64,000 bases of DNA from Siphonodentalium dalli (GCA_032622095.1 CP136068.1:112917546-112981545), one strand, 5' to 3'; counted from the first letter of the stretch, positions 23,237-34,619 are shown. The notes: generated by a model from the letters alone, not told the origin. A program made the numbers and translations.

Positions 23237-25895
23237 GACCAGGGCTCACCAAGAATCACCGCGAACCAATGAGAATCTCCGCGAACAACCGAGAATCACC
23301 GCGAATCACCTAGAATCACCGCGAACCACCGAGAATCACCGCGAACCATCGATAATCACCGCGAACCATCGAGAATCACCGCGAACCACCGAGAATCACC
23401 GCGAACCACTCATAATCACAGCGAACCACTCATAATCACCGAAAACCATCGAGTATCACCGCGAAACATTGAAAATCACCGCGAACCATTCATAATCACC
23501 GCGAACCATTCATAATCACCGCGAACCAGTGATAATCACCGCGAACCATTCATAATAACCGTGAACAACTCATAATCACCGCGAACCAATCATAATCACC
23601 GCGAACCACTCATACTAACCGCGAACCAATCATAATCACCGCGAACCACTCATAATAACCGCGAACCACTCACAATCACCGCGAACCAATCATAATCACC
23701 GCCAACCACTCGTAATCACCGCGAACCACTCAATACCGCCATTAACCACTCATAATCACCGCGAACCACTCGTAATAACCGCGAACCACTCAATACCGTC
23801 ATGAACAACTCATAATCACCACGAACCACTCGTAATCACCGCGAACCACTCAATACCGTCATGAACAACTCATAATCACCGCGAACCACTCGTAATCACC
23901 GCGAACCACTCAATACCGTCATGAACAACTCATAATCACCGCGAACCACTCGTAATCACCGCGAACCACTCGTAATCACCGCGAACCACTCAATACCGTC
24001 TTGAACCACTCATAATCACCGCGAAACACTCATAATCACCGCGAACCACTCATAATCACCGCGAACCACTCGTAATCACCGCGAACCACTCGTAATCACC
24101 GCGAACCACTCAATACCGTCTTGAACCACTCATAATCACCGCGAACCAATCATAATCACCGCGAACCACTCATAATCACCACGAACCACTCGTAATCACC
24201 GCGAACCACTCACAATCACCGCGAACCACTCAATACCATCATGAACCGCTCATAATCACCACGAACCACTCATACTCACCGCGAACCACTCGTAATCACC
24301 GCGAACCATTGATACTCACCGCGAACCACTCATAATCACAGCGAACAACTCATAATCACCGCGAACCAATCATAATCACCGTGAACAATTCATAATAACA
24401 GCGAACCATCAAGAATCAACGCGAAACATTGAAAATCACTGCGAACCACTCATAATCACAGCGAACAACTCATAATCACCGCGAACCACCGAGAATCACC
24501 GAGAATCACCAAGAAACATTGAAAATCACCGCGAACCACTCATAATCAGAGCCAACAACACATAATCACCGCGAACCACTCATAATCAGAGCGAACCACA
24601 CATAATCACCACGAACCACTCATAATCACCGCGAACCATTCATAATCACCGCGAACCACTCATAATCACCACGAACCATTCATAATCACCGCAAACCACT
24701 CATACTCACCGCGAACCACTCAATACCCTCATGAACCACTCATGATCACAGCGAACCACTCATAATCACCCCGAACCATCGAGAATCACCGCGAAACATT
24801 GTAAATCACAGCGAACCACTCATAATCACCGCGAACCACTCATAATCACCGCGAACCACTCATAATCACCGCGAACCATCGAGAATCACCGCGAAACATT
24901 GAAAATCACCGCGAACCACTCATAATCAGAGCGAACCACTCATAATCACCGCGAACCATCGAGAATCACCGCCAACCAATCATAATCACCGCGAACCACT
25001 CATAATCACCGCGAACCAATCATAATCACCGCGAACCACTCATAATCACCGCGAACCACTCAATATCGTCATGAACCACTCATAATCACCGCGAAACACT
25101 CATAATCACCGCGAACCACTCAATATCGTCATGAACCACTCATAATCACCGCAAACCACTCATAATCACCGCGAACCACTCATAATCACCGCGAACCACT
25201 CAATACCGTCATGAACCACTCATACTCACATGAACCACTCATAATCACACGAACCACTCATAATCACCGCGAACCACTCAATATCGTCATGAACCACTCA
25301 TAATCACCGCGAACCATCGAGAATTACCGCCAACCACTCTTAATCACACGAACCACTCATAATCACCGCGAACCACTCAATATCGTCATGAACCACTCAT
25401 AACCATCACGAACCACTCATACTCACCGCGAACCACTCAATATCGTCATGAACCACTCATAATCACCGCGAACCACTCATAATCACCGCGAACCACTCAA
25501 TACCGTCATGAACCACTCATAATCACCGCGAAACACTCATAAATCACCGCGAACCACTCATAATCACAGCGAACCACTCATAATCACCGCAAACCACTCA
25601 TAAATCACCGCGAACCACTCAATACCGTCATGAACCACTCATAATCACCGCGAACCACTCGTAATCACTGCGAACCACTCGTAATTACCGCGAACCACTC
25701 ATAACCGCCATTAACCACTCATATGAACCATTCATAATCACCGTGAACCATTGAGAGTCACCGTGAACCACTGAGAATCACCGCGAACCACCGAGAATCA
25801 CCGCGAACAACTCATAATCACCGCGAACCATTTATAATCACCGCGCGAACCACTGAGAATCACCGCGAACCACTGAGAAACACCACAAAACATCG

Positions 25896-26200
25896 ACGAC
25901 TACTTAAAACAGTTTACTCTTTTCGATTTAATTTATGACAATATTAAGGTGAAATGCAACAGTTTTCAACATTTTGACTAAATAAAATTTAATTTAAAAC
26001 AATTTTAACTGTATATTGATAATGTTCATGTCTTGTCTTCATTTGTTCAAACGTCCAATAAATCGCGAACATGAAAAGTTATGGAATGTATAGATTTATA
26101 AATGCAATGCGATTCTGATTTCATATATAGATGTTTTGTGGTGATTATCAGTGACCCATGGTGTGTCGCGGTGAGTCGTGATCGTATAATACATGTTGAG
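25896..26200. other. non-coding flank of the satellite
   Basis: An AT-rich flank with no monomers beyond about 25895 and no gene. Confidence 0.4.
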
Positions 26201-26345
26201 CGTTTTGGATAAAACTGCCACATTCATGTGTATTACGTCATATTCCTCGCCAATCAAACTTTCGGTGTCGGTGGATGACCGTGAATGACTCTCCCAAAAT
26301 AATCGCCACGGTGTTGAGTGTTTTGCTTTTTGCTCACTCTTTACA
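26200..26345. repeat. dispersed duplicate, copy 1
   Basis: TATTCCTCGCCAATCAAACTTTCGGTGTCGGTGGATGACC... GCCACGGTGTTGAGTGTTTTGCTTT (split here) matches 32287-32385 (ATTCCTCGCCACAATATTTT, GCCACATTGTTGAGCGTTTT). No gene is recognised; small ORFs across both copies are not conserved in frame. Confidence 0.45.
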
Positions 26346-26467
26346 TGATGTATGTTTATATAACCATCTTCACTCTGCGGAGCCAACTGAACTACACGTA
26401 CCATATTAAATAGATGCTTGTTCGCACACTGGCAAGTTTTCCTGGTATTTTTGCAGGTTTTTAGTCA

Positions 26468-26540
26468 TGCAACCATATGATTACGCACACAACGATATGA
26501 TTTCGCACACAACCATGATTTCGCACACAACCATATGATC
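26468..26540. repeat. short tandem repeat, ~20-bp unit
   Basis: CAACCATATGATTACGCACA is repeated about 4 times with variants (ACGATATGATTTCGCACACA, ACCATGATTTCGCACACA). Confidence 0.75.
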
Positions 26541-26639
26541 CCAGAATATGAGCAACAACACGTGTATCAAATGCGTCTTTACCAAAGCTAACGAACTGAG
26601 AAGTACTATTCATGTAGTCCCAGTTCCACATTTAACGGT

Positions 26640-26750
26640 ACTACTAACATTTGCCTTAAATTACCTGCGTGATTGATTCTTGCGAGATCATTGCCTGTTA
26701 ATCATATGTATAGCTAAGTAGTGTCGCTATATACAGGTGAACATACAGAG
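26640..26750. repeat. dispersed duplicate shared with 34910-35010
   Basis: GTGATTGATTCTTGCGAGAT and the bases around it resemble GTGATTGATTATTGCGAGAT at 34928 and its flanks over about 90 bp. Both copies lie beside other duplicated blocks. Confidence 0.45.
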
Positions 26751-26762
26751 TCTGTATTTATC

Positions 26763-27682
26763 ACCACAGCTACATGTACACCCCGTGTACGTGGTATCGC
26801 CAAAACCGATGGTATCGCCAAAACCGAGAATATGGGAAAGTCATTTTCACGTATATGATATGGGGATATGTTTGTTTCTCATCGTAATACAGATATCGAG
26901 CATCGTATGTGTATGTCCACATGAAGCAGGAGTATTTATCCACTAGTTGTCATTTAGTTTTCCCAGATCAGACCATTAATTTTTTTTTGGCGAATTTTTT
27001 CAATGGTGTTTTTGCTTTTGCTCACTCAAATTTTCGAGAACATCCATTCACTAGTATAGTTCCTGGACTCCCTCACTTCCAAAACAAATGCCGGTATATA
27101 GTTGAATCTGTCAATGAAGCATACGATTTGACAGAATTTAAAAAATATCCGCGCGATATGAAGGGACCACTGTCGGTCCAGAAAGATGCGAACGGCACAG
27201 ATGAAGATGCGCCAAACGCCGAGTTTCTGGGCAGTAAATATGCGTATTACTTAGTTCTGATGAGTGTTTTTATGTGTATCTGAGACTGATCAATTGGACT
27301 GCGAATGTCATCTGAAATATGAATCCATAACGTATTCGAAATATTGTGTGCATATATATTATGAATGTGTTTCAATTGAAATTAATTGAACATCCATCTC
27401 AGCATTCAGATTTGCGATCTAAGATATTCGTTTAGTATTAGCATGCTTGGAGTTTGTATATAGACCACACATGCCGGACGACACGCTACGGCGTATCAAC
27501 AATTTGTTATAATCATGTTTATTTTACAGACTTTATGACTCGTTCCCACTCGAGTTGACCAATCCGCGACAATGAAACCGAATCATCTTATCGAATATGC
27601 ATATATCGTATTGCTCCAAATTATGCAATTCTGGCTTTTTAAGAGTCATCAGATAATATTGTAACGATTCTCTATGTTAACC
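26763..27682 (+). repeat. left arm of a large inverted duplication
   Basis: Pairs with 28548-29573. The outer edge is CCACAGCTACAT followed by GTACGTGGTATCGCCAAAAC; the inner edge is CCAAATTATGCAATTCTGGC then TCATCAGATAATATTGTAACG. Arms differ by point changes, by a duplicated GGTATCGCCAAAACCGA, and by an extra segment in the right arm (28800-28890). The spacer is 27683-28547. Confidence 0.8.
26909..27283 (+). CDS. hypothetical ORF in the left arm
   Basis: A 124-codon ORF whose central ~75 residues (SCHLVFPDQTINFFLANFFN... through EAYDLTEFKK) are mirrored by the minus ORF 29114-29479 in the other arm with few changes. No domain is recognised, and the region is rich in Phe. The opposite strand of the same arms also reads open (for example 29103-29366, KLMV end), so which strand, if any, is coding is unresolved. 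Conservation may simply reflect recent duplication. Confidence 0.25.
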   Translation: MYVHMKQEYLSTSCHLVFPDQTINFFLANFFNGVFAFAHSNFREHPFTSIVPGLPHFQNKCRYIVESVNEAYDLTEFKKYPRDMKGPLSVQKDANGTDEDAPNAEFLGSKYAYYLVLMSVFMCI

Positions 27683-28547
27683 TTAAACATAAATTAGCCG
27701 ACTAAAAGACAGAACATGTGGTCTTCGGGTTTAGCCTAGTATGTTCGCGGATAGAGCACGTATAAATATTTATCTTTTTTCCTGTGATGTTTTGTATAAG
27801 AATTATCATTGGAAATTGCTCGCCTGACCGCCACCATGTGCTATGGTGTCCATTTTTCTCTGTTGAATGGTTGGACAGAGGTTAAGACTCCGCCCCAACA
27901 AAACAAATACTCTCCCCGAAGACAAATACATTTATGATGAATGACACGTTATACTCATCATCGGGCCTCGTGAAAGTTTGCACGAGTGGAGCTATAATCA
28001 CAACAATTATCTCTGTGAACAAAGCAAAAACAGCCAGTCCGCATAAAATCATAATACAATTATAATTGATCCCTTAATCAGTCAATTCGTCCGGTCCCGT
28101 GTGTGTTGTGCGGATATTTTGTGGCATCTCGAATTTAGTATTATGAAATACCATGTCTGAATCAGATGCGCCATTGGAAATTGTGCCCATAGACGAAGCG
28201 TTAGGGAAAGCCAGATGCGACTTGACGCTGAACATCCATAACAATTTTGGTTAGAACCATAAACCACACTCAGGACGGAGATAAGATTCATTTCGGTTAA
28301 ACATACATATCAATTACAGTATATGCAACCTATACGATAACATAATGAAGTCTTGTGTAAATATTATGCCCACTAAATATGTGGTCCTAGGGCTAAATTA
28401 GAAAAGTTATAAACTATATTGCAATTTACATGTGCACATAACAATCATGGCAGTATACACATGTTCCACAGTGAAGTGTTTATTATAAATAGCAGTAACT
28501 TTGTTGTGTGTGTGTACATATATGTTCGGATTTTTAGTGTGTTAACA
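27683..28547. other. spacer of the inverted duplication
   Basis: 865 bp of AT-rich sequence containing no supported gene. It would form the loop if the arms paired. Confidence 0.5.
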
Positions 28548-29573
28548 TAGAATCGTTACAATTTTATCTGATGACTCTCAAAAAAGCCAGAATTGCATAA
28601 TTTGGAGCAATACGATATATATATGTATATTCAATAAGATGATTCGGTTTCATTGTCGCGTAACGGTCTACTGGAGTGGGAACGAGTCATAATTTAAAGT
28701 CTGTAAAATAAACATGATTATGACAAATCGTTGATACGCCGTAGCGTGTCGTCTGGCATGTGTGGTCTATATACAAACTCCAAGCATGTTAATACTAAAC
28801 GAATAACCGATTAGCTGCATGCATGCGAAACGGCAGCATTCACGTGCGTATGATCAAGGTATCGCGTTATCATTCATTCACGTTCTTGAGATCGCAAATC
28901 TGAATGCTGAGATGAATGTTCAAATAATTTCAATTGAAACACATTCATATATATGCACACAATATTTCGAATATGTTATGGATTCATATTTCAGATGACA
29001 TTCGCAGTCCAATTTGTCAGTCTCAGATACACATAAAAACACTCGAAACCTCATCAGAACTCCTTAAGTAATACGCATATTTACTGCACAGAAACTCGGC
29101 GTTTGGCGCATCTTCATATGTGCCGTTCGCATCTTTCTGGACCGACAGTGGTCCCTTCATATCGCGCGGATATTGAGAACGACAGGGATTTTTTAAATTC
29201 TGTCAAATCGTATGCTTCACTGACATATTCAACTATATACCGGCATTTGTTTTGGAAGCGAGGGAGTCCAGGAACTATACTAGTGAATGGATGTTCTCGA
29301 AAATTTGAGTTAGCAAAAGCAAAAACACCATTGAAAAAATTCGCCAAAAGAAAATTAATGGTCTGATCTGGGAAAACTAAATGACAACTAGTGGATAAAT
29401 ACTCCTGCTTCGTGTGGACATACACAAACGATGCTCGATGTCTGTATTTCGATGAGAAACAAACATATCCCCATATCATATACGTGAAAATGACTTTCCC
29501 ATATTCTCGGTTTTGGCGATACCCTCGGTTTTGGCGATACCACGTACAATGGGGTGATGTAGCTGTGGTACCG
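28548..29573 (-). repeat. right arm of a large inverted duplication
   Basis: The reverse complement of 26763-27682, starting at CGTTACAATTTTATCTGATG and ending at the CAGCTGTGGTACC edge. It carries about 90 bp not in the left arm around 28800-28890 (TAGCTGCATGCATGCGAAAC...). Confidence 0.8.
29114..29479 (-). CDS. hypothetical ORF in the right arm
   Basis: The counterpart of 26909-27283: residues EYLSTSCHLVFPDQTINF and CRYIVEYVSEAYDLTEFKK are shared. Its N-terminus reads MIWGYVCFSSKYRHRASF, whereas the left arm has a stop in the equivalent place. The C-termini differ because of a frame change near the FKK residues. Function is unknown. Confidence 0.25.
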   Translation of the reverse strand: MIWGYVCFSSKYRHRASFVYVHTKQEYLSTSCHLVFPDQTINFLLANFFNGVFAFANSNFREHPFTSIVPGLPRFQNKCRYIVEYVSEAYDLTEFKKSLSFSISARYEGTTVGPERCERHI

Positions 29574-29786
29574 ATTCATTTTATTTTCCGCGTTAGCTTT
29601 CTGACACATTATAGCTTGCCGTGCATGAGATCATGCCGTGAATCGCTATTCTGGCTAACGCCCGGATGCATCATCTTCGACCAGTACAAACCCTGTGAAC
29701 TTTTTTATGTTCTGACGGGGAACTGTATAACATTGAACAAACAAGGCATGGAATATATTTCTTTGTCAATACGTGTTCCTCAATAA
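29391..29786 (+). CDS. hypothetical ORF crossing the right-arm edge
   Basis: 131 codons, MDKYSCFVWTYTNDARCLYF... ending SLSIRVPQ. The first ~60 residues lie in the inverted arm, the rest in unique sequence. It contains an FWRYPRFWRY duplication produced by the GGTTTTGGCGATACC repeat. It has aromatic, Cys-containing, protein-like composition, but no domain is recognised and no promoter or splice signal is evident. Confidence 0.2.
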   Translation: MDKYSCFVWTYTNDARCLYFDEKQTYPHIIYVKMTFPYSRFWRYPRFWRYHVQWGDVAVVPIHFIFRVSFLTHYSLPCMRSCRESLFWLTPGCIIFDQYKPCELFYVLTGNCITLNKQGMEYISLSIRVPQ

Positions 29787-30114
29787 TCTAATTCACACCA
29801 TGCAGGGTTGGTCCCAGCTCGAGATTGCATGCTCGTCTGTGACTTTTGTGAGCCGATATCACAATAAACATTGAATTAATTCCCCAGGAGAAATTCCATT
29901 AATTGTAAGCGACATAACGCTAAGTCATTCACAAAGTCACTTAAACCGTGCAATTTCAAGTTGGGACCTTCACCTACAGTGAAGTACATTATTAAGGAAC
30001 AAGGAACAGTTATTAACTAACAATATATTCCCAGCGTTACCTTTTCAACATTTTAAGGTTCCCTGTCAAAACTTCAAAAAGTTCCCAGGTTTTGTACTGG
30101 TGGAATATGATCTG
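29787..30114. other. non-coding stretch
   Basis: No supported feature. Confidence 0.35.
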
Positions 30115-30129
30115 TACACTGAGAAAAAT

Positions 30130-30420
30130 AGGTTGATCAATATGACTAACTTAGGGTAGTGAACATCTTGTCCTGGAGATGGCTACCCTAAGTTAGTCAA
30201 AATAACTACCTGGAAAAGTTAGTCATCATGACTAGGTTAGCAGTAATCAAAATGACCAGCATATGCTTAGTCAACATGACTAACATTGAGTCATATTGAC
30301 TAATATTGCATTCGTCAAAATGACTACTATGATTTGAGTCATAATGACTAATTCTATTTGAGTCAAAATGACTAAAGTAAGTTTAATCAGCATGACTAGA
30401 ACTGAGTCAGGATATCCCAG
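30130..30420. repeat. array of AGTCATNATGACT-type words
   Basis: Words such as AGTCATCATGACTA, AGTCAACATGACTAA, AGTCATATTGACTAA, AGTCATAATGACTAA and AGTCAAAATGACTAA follow each other every 20-30 bp in quasi-palindromic form. The first part (CTAACTTAGGGTA ... TACCCTAAGTTAG, 30151-30200) is also an inverted pair. It is a candidate transposase-binding subterminal array. Confidence 0.8.
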
Positions 30421-30499
30421 CCTTGTTCCCTGCATGTGGAGAAAAATGTGTCTGAATGTCTAAAATAATGGGCTGTAATTCTTAATTTGTCTGTAATAA

Positions 30500-32040
30500 T
30501 ATTAAAAAAACTACTTTGCGATAAATCGCAAACTTCTATACAATAAATATACGCGATTTAGTGCAAAGGTTTTCGATTTATACCAAAACAAGGGTTTGCA
30601 ATTAATAAAATCAATTTGCAATTAATACAGTATAACTGTATAACTGTATAAACATAAATCAAACATCTTCAACATGTATGGGTGAACTCCTATCGCTCTA
30701 TAATAGCACGGTCAGGCTAAAATAGACCGATCGGTCATTCACAGCCAGAATGCATGTGTGATGAGGGGAGAACAATCTTTGCGATAAATCACAAAATGAC
30801 TTTGTGAAAAAATCATAAATACCTTTGCGATAACTCGCAGACCTTTGCGATAACTCGCAAACCTTTGCGATAAATCTCAAGCATCTTTACGATAACTCTC
30901 AAACTACTTGGTGATTATACTTTACGGTTCATCGTAAACATGTTTGAGATTTATTGCAGATATATTGTTATGTGTTGGCACCAATGGGCTTGAACCGTAT
31001 AAACATAATAAATCAGACTTCTTAAACAGGTCTGGATGAACCACAAATCGATCTATAATAGCACGGTCGGGCTAAAATAGACTGATCGGTCTTTCACAGC
31101 CAACATGCAAGGGCAGCAAACCAATACTTAACACAACAAATTATTTTGATCTCTTTTGCAGATTATTTACTGAGAATATTCAAAATTAAAACAACTTTGC
31201 GATAAATCACAAAACAACTTTGTGAAAACTCACAAACACCTTTACGATAACTCCCAAACCTTTGCGATAAATCTCAAACATCTTTACAATAACTGTCAAT
31301 TAATTACTTGGTGATTATACTTTGCGATTTATCGCAGATGTTTCAGATTTATCACAATAACCCGATCAGGTTAAAATAGACTAATCGTTCTTTCACCGTG
31401 ACAGCCATCATGTATCTGGGATAAGGGAGTCACTCTAAACGGTTGTATTATTATCGATCAACCAATACTTCAAAAACAAAACAAAATTAATTCCGATTTT
31501 TTTATCAAGACACTATATAATTATTTACTGAGAACATTCAAAGTTAAACCAACATTGCGATAAATCGAAAACATATTTCTGATAAATCGCCAGCTACCGT
31601 ACTTGGCGATTTATCACAAAGGTTTACGATTAATCGCAATGATTGAATTATATTGTTATATGTGGGCACAAATGGGATTGAACCATATAACCATTATCAA
31701 TCAGATATCTTAAACAGGTCTGGGTGAACCACTTACCGATCTATAATAGACTAAAATAAACCAATCGTTCTTTCACAGCCAGCATGCATCCGGAATATGG
31801 GGAGTCACTCTAAACTGTTTTATTGTTATCTCTCAACCAATACGTAAACAAAATTAATTCTGATCTCTTTTGCAAGACACCAAATAATTATTTACTGAGA
31901 ATATTCAAAATAAACATACCGGTACATTTATACAGATATTCAAACAAACAGATTCAAATTGTCAAGAAATTTAGAGTTACCTCTCTTACACCAGTGAGCA
32001 CTGTGCCAGGAAGACCGATCGGTCTATTGTAGCCCGATCA
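30500..32040. repeat. ~345-bp tandem repeat with TTTGCGATAAATCGCAAA words
   Basis: Four diverged units are marked by AATCAGACTTCTTAAACAGG / CTATAATAGCACGGTC / GATCGGTCTTTCACAGCC blocks at about 30657, 31010, 31355 and 31700. Between them lie clusters of the palindrome-like word TTTGCGATAAATCGCAAA and variants (CTTTGCGATAACTCGCAAAC, TTGGCGATTTATCACAAAGG). A partial inverted block at 31995-32080 (GACCGATCGGTCTATTGTAG) closes the array. No coding signal. Confidence 0.75.
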
Positions 32041-32286
32041 GTCTATTATAGTTAACATGTGGTTCGCTCATACCTGTCTTTATACCATAATAAATATCGC
32101 GTAAATAGTATGTAATTGTTGTAGTTCCTACGCTGCATTATGTGAACAAAGCCAAATTATGTTCGAGAACATGTTGCAAAGTACATGTATGTATATAGCG
32201 TGCAATAAGCAAAATACTCAACAATGGGGAGACCACACTAATGAACTTTGGTTAATTAAAACTGACAGCATGTTGTTTGCAAAATA

Positions 32287-32400
32287 CTGTTATAGCGCTC
32301 ACTATTCCTCGCCACAATATTTTGGTGTTGAATGGGTCACCGGAATCACTCCTCCAAAACAAATTGCCACATTGTTGAGCGTTTTGCTTATCGTACACTT
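32287..32400. repeat. dispersed duplicate, copy 2
   Basis: Matches 26226-26335 as described for that copy. An open frame through it reads PPKQIATLLSVLLIVHF, but the frame is not maintained in the other copy. Confidence 0.4.
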
Positions 32401-32749
32401 CCGAAGTGCTGTATCGGTACATGTATATGAATAAACAAACATACCTTACGCAAAGAGAGTTCAATGTATTTAATATATGATCAATTTTATTACAGCCATA
32501 GTGAATAAATTATTCTCCATTCGCAGCTATGCGTCATCGAGTCAATATCATTGCCTGATCACCAGAGCCATATAATGTAGAATTTCGCGAGTATGGTTTC
32601 CAATTATGGAAGAGGTTATTTCCTAGCAAAGCGAAAATGTCCCAATCGTTCTGAATGATACCCACACATGTTTTGATAAGAACATGATGCATCTGGACAT
32701 TGGAATGGTCTACATGTTCATGTACCTGTATATATGCAGCTAAGCTCTA

Positions 32750-33390
32750 ATTGACCCACCACCTCCCACCCCCAACGACGTTGGCCACAGATATTACCAC
32801 GTTGTTGCTGATGCTATTAACCATGATCAATACTACTATGGCCGACCTTCGTACCTTTTTAAAGTCAGCATTATAACCACCACAGAGTGTATATTTCTGG
32901 CTTGACACTGCATTGATGATGCAGTTGCGAATGATGGTCAATGACCGACTTCGAATGTTGATTAAACCGTAAACAAATTATTAATTGAAATATTGTTTTG
33001 TGTATACCCCACTCGACAAAACAAGTGTCCATTGGCATTGCGGTGTATTTGCCGTTCGGCCTGGTGTTCGGCCGCGGCAACTACCGCACACCATGGTCGA
33101 ATGGCAAGTACACTGCGGCTCAACTGAAGTTAGCCAGTGGAGCCGCAGTGCAGTTGCAATTCGGCCGCGGTGGCAACGCTAACTGCACCGCGGTTAAGTG
33201 GAAACTTGTTTTGTCCAGCAGGGTAGTTAACACGGTGCATGGCCATGTGGATAATTAATGCGGAGTACAGTAGTCGCAAAATATTATTAATAGTATTGTG
33301 GAAAGATTACCAGCGGTTGCCACAATCATGTCAACCACTTGACCGTGGTTGAACGACGGTATATATGGTATAACCGGTGTCATTAATGCC
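32750..33390. repeat. GC-rich block with ACCGCGGTT/GTTGCCGCGGCAAC words
   Basis: Short inverted words recur: GGCCGCGGCAAC, AACTACCGCA, GGCCGCGGTGGCAAC, GCACCGCGGTTAA, AGCGGTTGCC, ACCGTGGTTGAA, AACGACGTTGG. The GC peak is at 33040-33190. It may be the subterminal array of another nested element. ORFs across 32985-33258 are read-through of these repeats. Confidence 0.5.
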
Positions 33391-33432
33391 CTACAACCTT
33401 GTTAAAGGGGGCGATTAATTAGAGCATAGCTG

Positions 33433-33848
33433 TAGTACGTTACTAAATGTAAAAGCTTGCGATGGATTCAGTGATGTGTATCCCATAATTGGATCCGTAT
33501 CTCCGAGATTATCCGTCATTTCATAAATATATCACAATATCACAGTCACCGGCATTTTAATCAAAAGAATAGCAGACTCCGTAACTGGGCAATATGTCAT
33601 GGCGACATGGTTCTCAATTCACGTTTCAATGAAAATTGAAGAATAGTTGTAATACGTTACTAAAATCTTGTGATGGATTCAGTGATAATGTGTGTCCCAG
33701 AATTGGATCCGTATCTCCGAGATTATCCGTCATTTCATAAATATATCACAACAATACCACAGCGTCACCGGCGTTTCGATCAAAATAATAGCAGACTCTG
33801 TAACTGGGCGATATGTCATGGCGACATGGTTCTCAAATGAAAATTGAA
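33433..33848. repeat. ~207-bp tandem duplication
   Basis: TACGTTACTAAA / GATGGATTCAGTGAT / GGATCCGTATCTCCGAGATT / CAGACTCCGTAACTGGGC / ATGTCATGGCGACATGGTTC occur in the same order twice (about 33433-33645 and 33646-33850). The second copy has small indels and lacks the CACGTTTC segment. Confidence 0.85.
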
Positions 33849-34619
33849 GAATATTATCCATCTTCTTTTGTACAGGTAATTCAATTGTAGTTGTAAGTTG
33901 TAGCCAACAAACTAGTGACTGACTCACGTCATGAGTCATGACTGATCTGTGACGTCATAATTCTGACTAATTTATACATAATTGTACATGTATGTCTCGT
34001 AATCCTAGTCACCAGTTGTTGACTCTTGTCAGACTTGTGAGTTAATTGTACGATTTATAATTTTGTGAAACTTAAGTATCTCTCTTTTGAAATTCACAAC
34101 ATTGTCGTGCACGTCAACAGGTCAAGTGTAATTCCACTGGCACTGCATTCATTGACTCAGCCTGTTTTCGGAGGTTATAACATCTTGTCCCTTTCATATA
34201 CAAACATAATCCAGACAGTGCTAACAATATTCCAGGTTATTAAGAATCTAGTTAGGTCCAATTATTTGATAAAGCAATCTAAAATAACGCATATAGTTCA
34301 TACGGTACACCGGAAGCATATTTCGATTTTTTTTACTATAAAACTCGTACCATAAGTGCAGGGGTAAAATAATTATGCCACTTGAATGATAACGTTATAT
34401 AGTTTCTGGGACATTTTAAATACGATAAGCTGTGAGTTTTAAAACGTAGCTTATGTTCAGTAGCTATATATCTACTTATAAGTTTTCATTGTCAAGTTGA
34501 CTACTTCAAAATTAGTCATGATGACTCGTGGGACGGCAGGGGTATAGTCAAAATGACTCCAAATATCCATGACTAACCCAAAGGTAGTCATATTGACCCG
34601 TTATTATTGAGTGTACGGG

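Larger units (their letters stand above)
15621..25895. repeat. 10.3-kb higher-order satellite of ~20-bp monomers
   Basis: Roughly 500 diverged copies of a 20-bp monomer, best form CACCGCGAACCACTCATAAT, run head to tail. Variants (CTCGTAAT, CTCAATACCGTCATGAACAA, CGAGAATCACC, CATTGAAAATCACC) recur in the same order in each larger unit, so this is a higher-order repeat. Larger units start at 15621, 17743, 19475 and 22987 (spacings 2122, 1732 and 3512 bp; the 3512-bp unit contains two monomer blocks with only one leader, the second block starting near 21545). The last unit decays after 24955 into irregular monomers and ends near 25895. The plus strand is very rich in C and A with G almost confined to CGCG, a strong strand skew. 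Recurrent ORFs of 69-79 codons at unit starts are frame by-products (20 bp is not a multiple of 3). Confidence 0.95.
30115..34613. mobile_element. possible 4.5-kb CACTA-like non-autonomous transposon
   Basis: The left end GTACACTGAGAAAAATAGG then TCAATATGACTAAC matches the inverted right end GTACACTCAATAATAACGGG then TCAATATGACTACC, an imperfect inverted repeat of about 45 bp. Ends of the form CACTG/CACTC with a flanking TA resemble EnSpm/CACTA-type termini. Subterminal arrays of AGTCATNATGACT words occur in both ends: about 12-15 at 30130-30420 and about 4 at 34510-34600. No transposase ORF lies inside. The interior holds a ~345-bp tandem repeat, GC-rich palindromic words and a 207-bp duplication. 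Target duplication is not proven. Confidence 0.5.

Noticed and set aside
15830-23435. Repeated ORFs of 69-79 codons (MEGTKINRQQSWRLTRAHQE...) at each satellite unit start
   Set aside because: They run from the leader into 20-bp monomers, which shift frame with every copy. The identity between ORFs reflects unit-level DNA identity, and stops end them as soon as monomer variants change.
15621-25895. CRISPR-like array
   Set aside because: The array is eukaryotic tandem satellite: monomers adjoin directly with no unique spacers and there are no cas genes.
32985-33258. Gly/Ala-rich ORFs over the GC-rich block
   Set aside because: They follow repeated ACCGCGG/GGCCGCGG words, and two frames are equally open.
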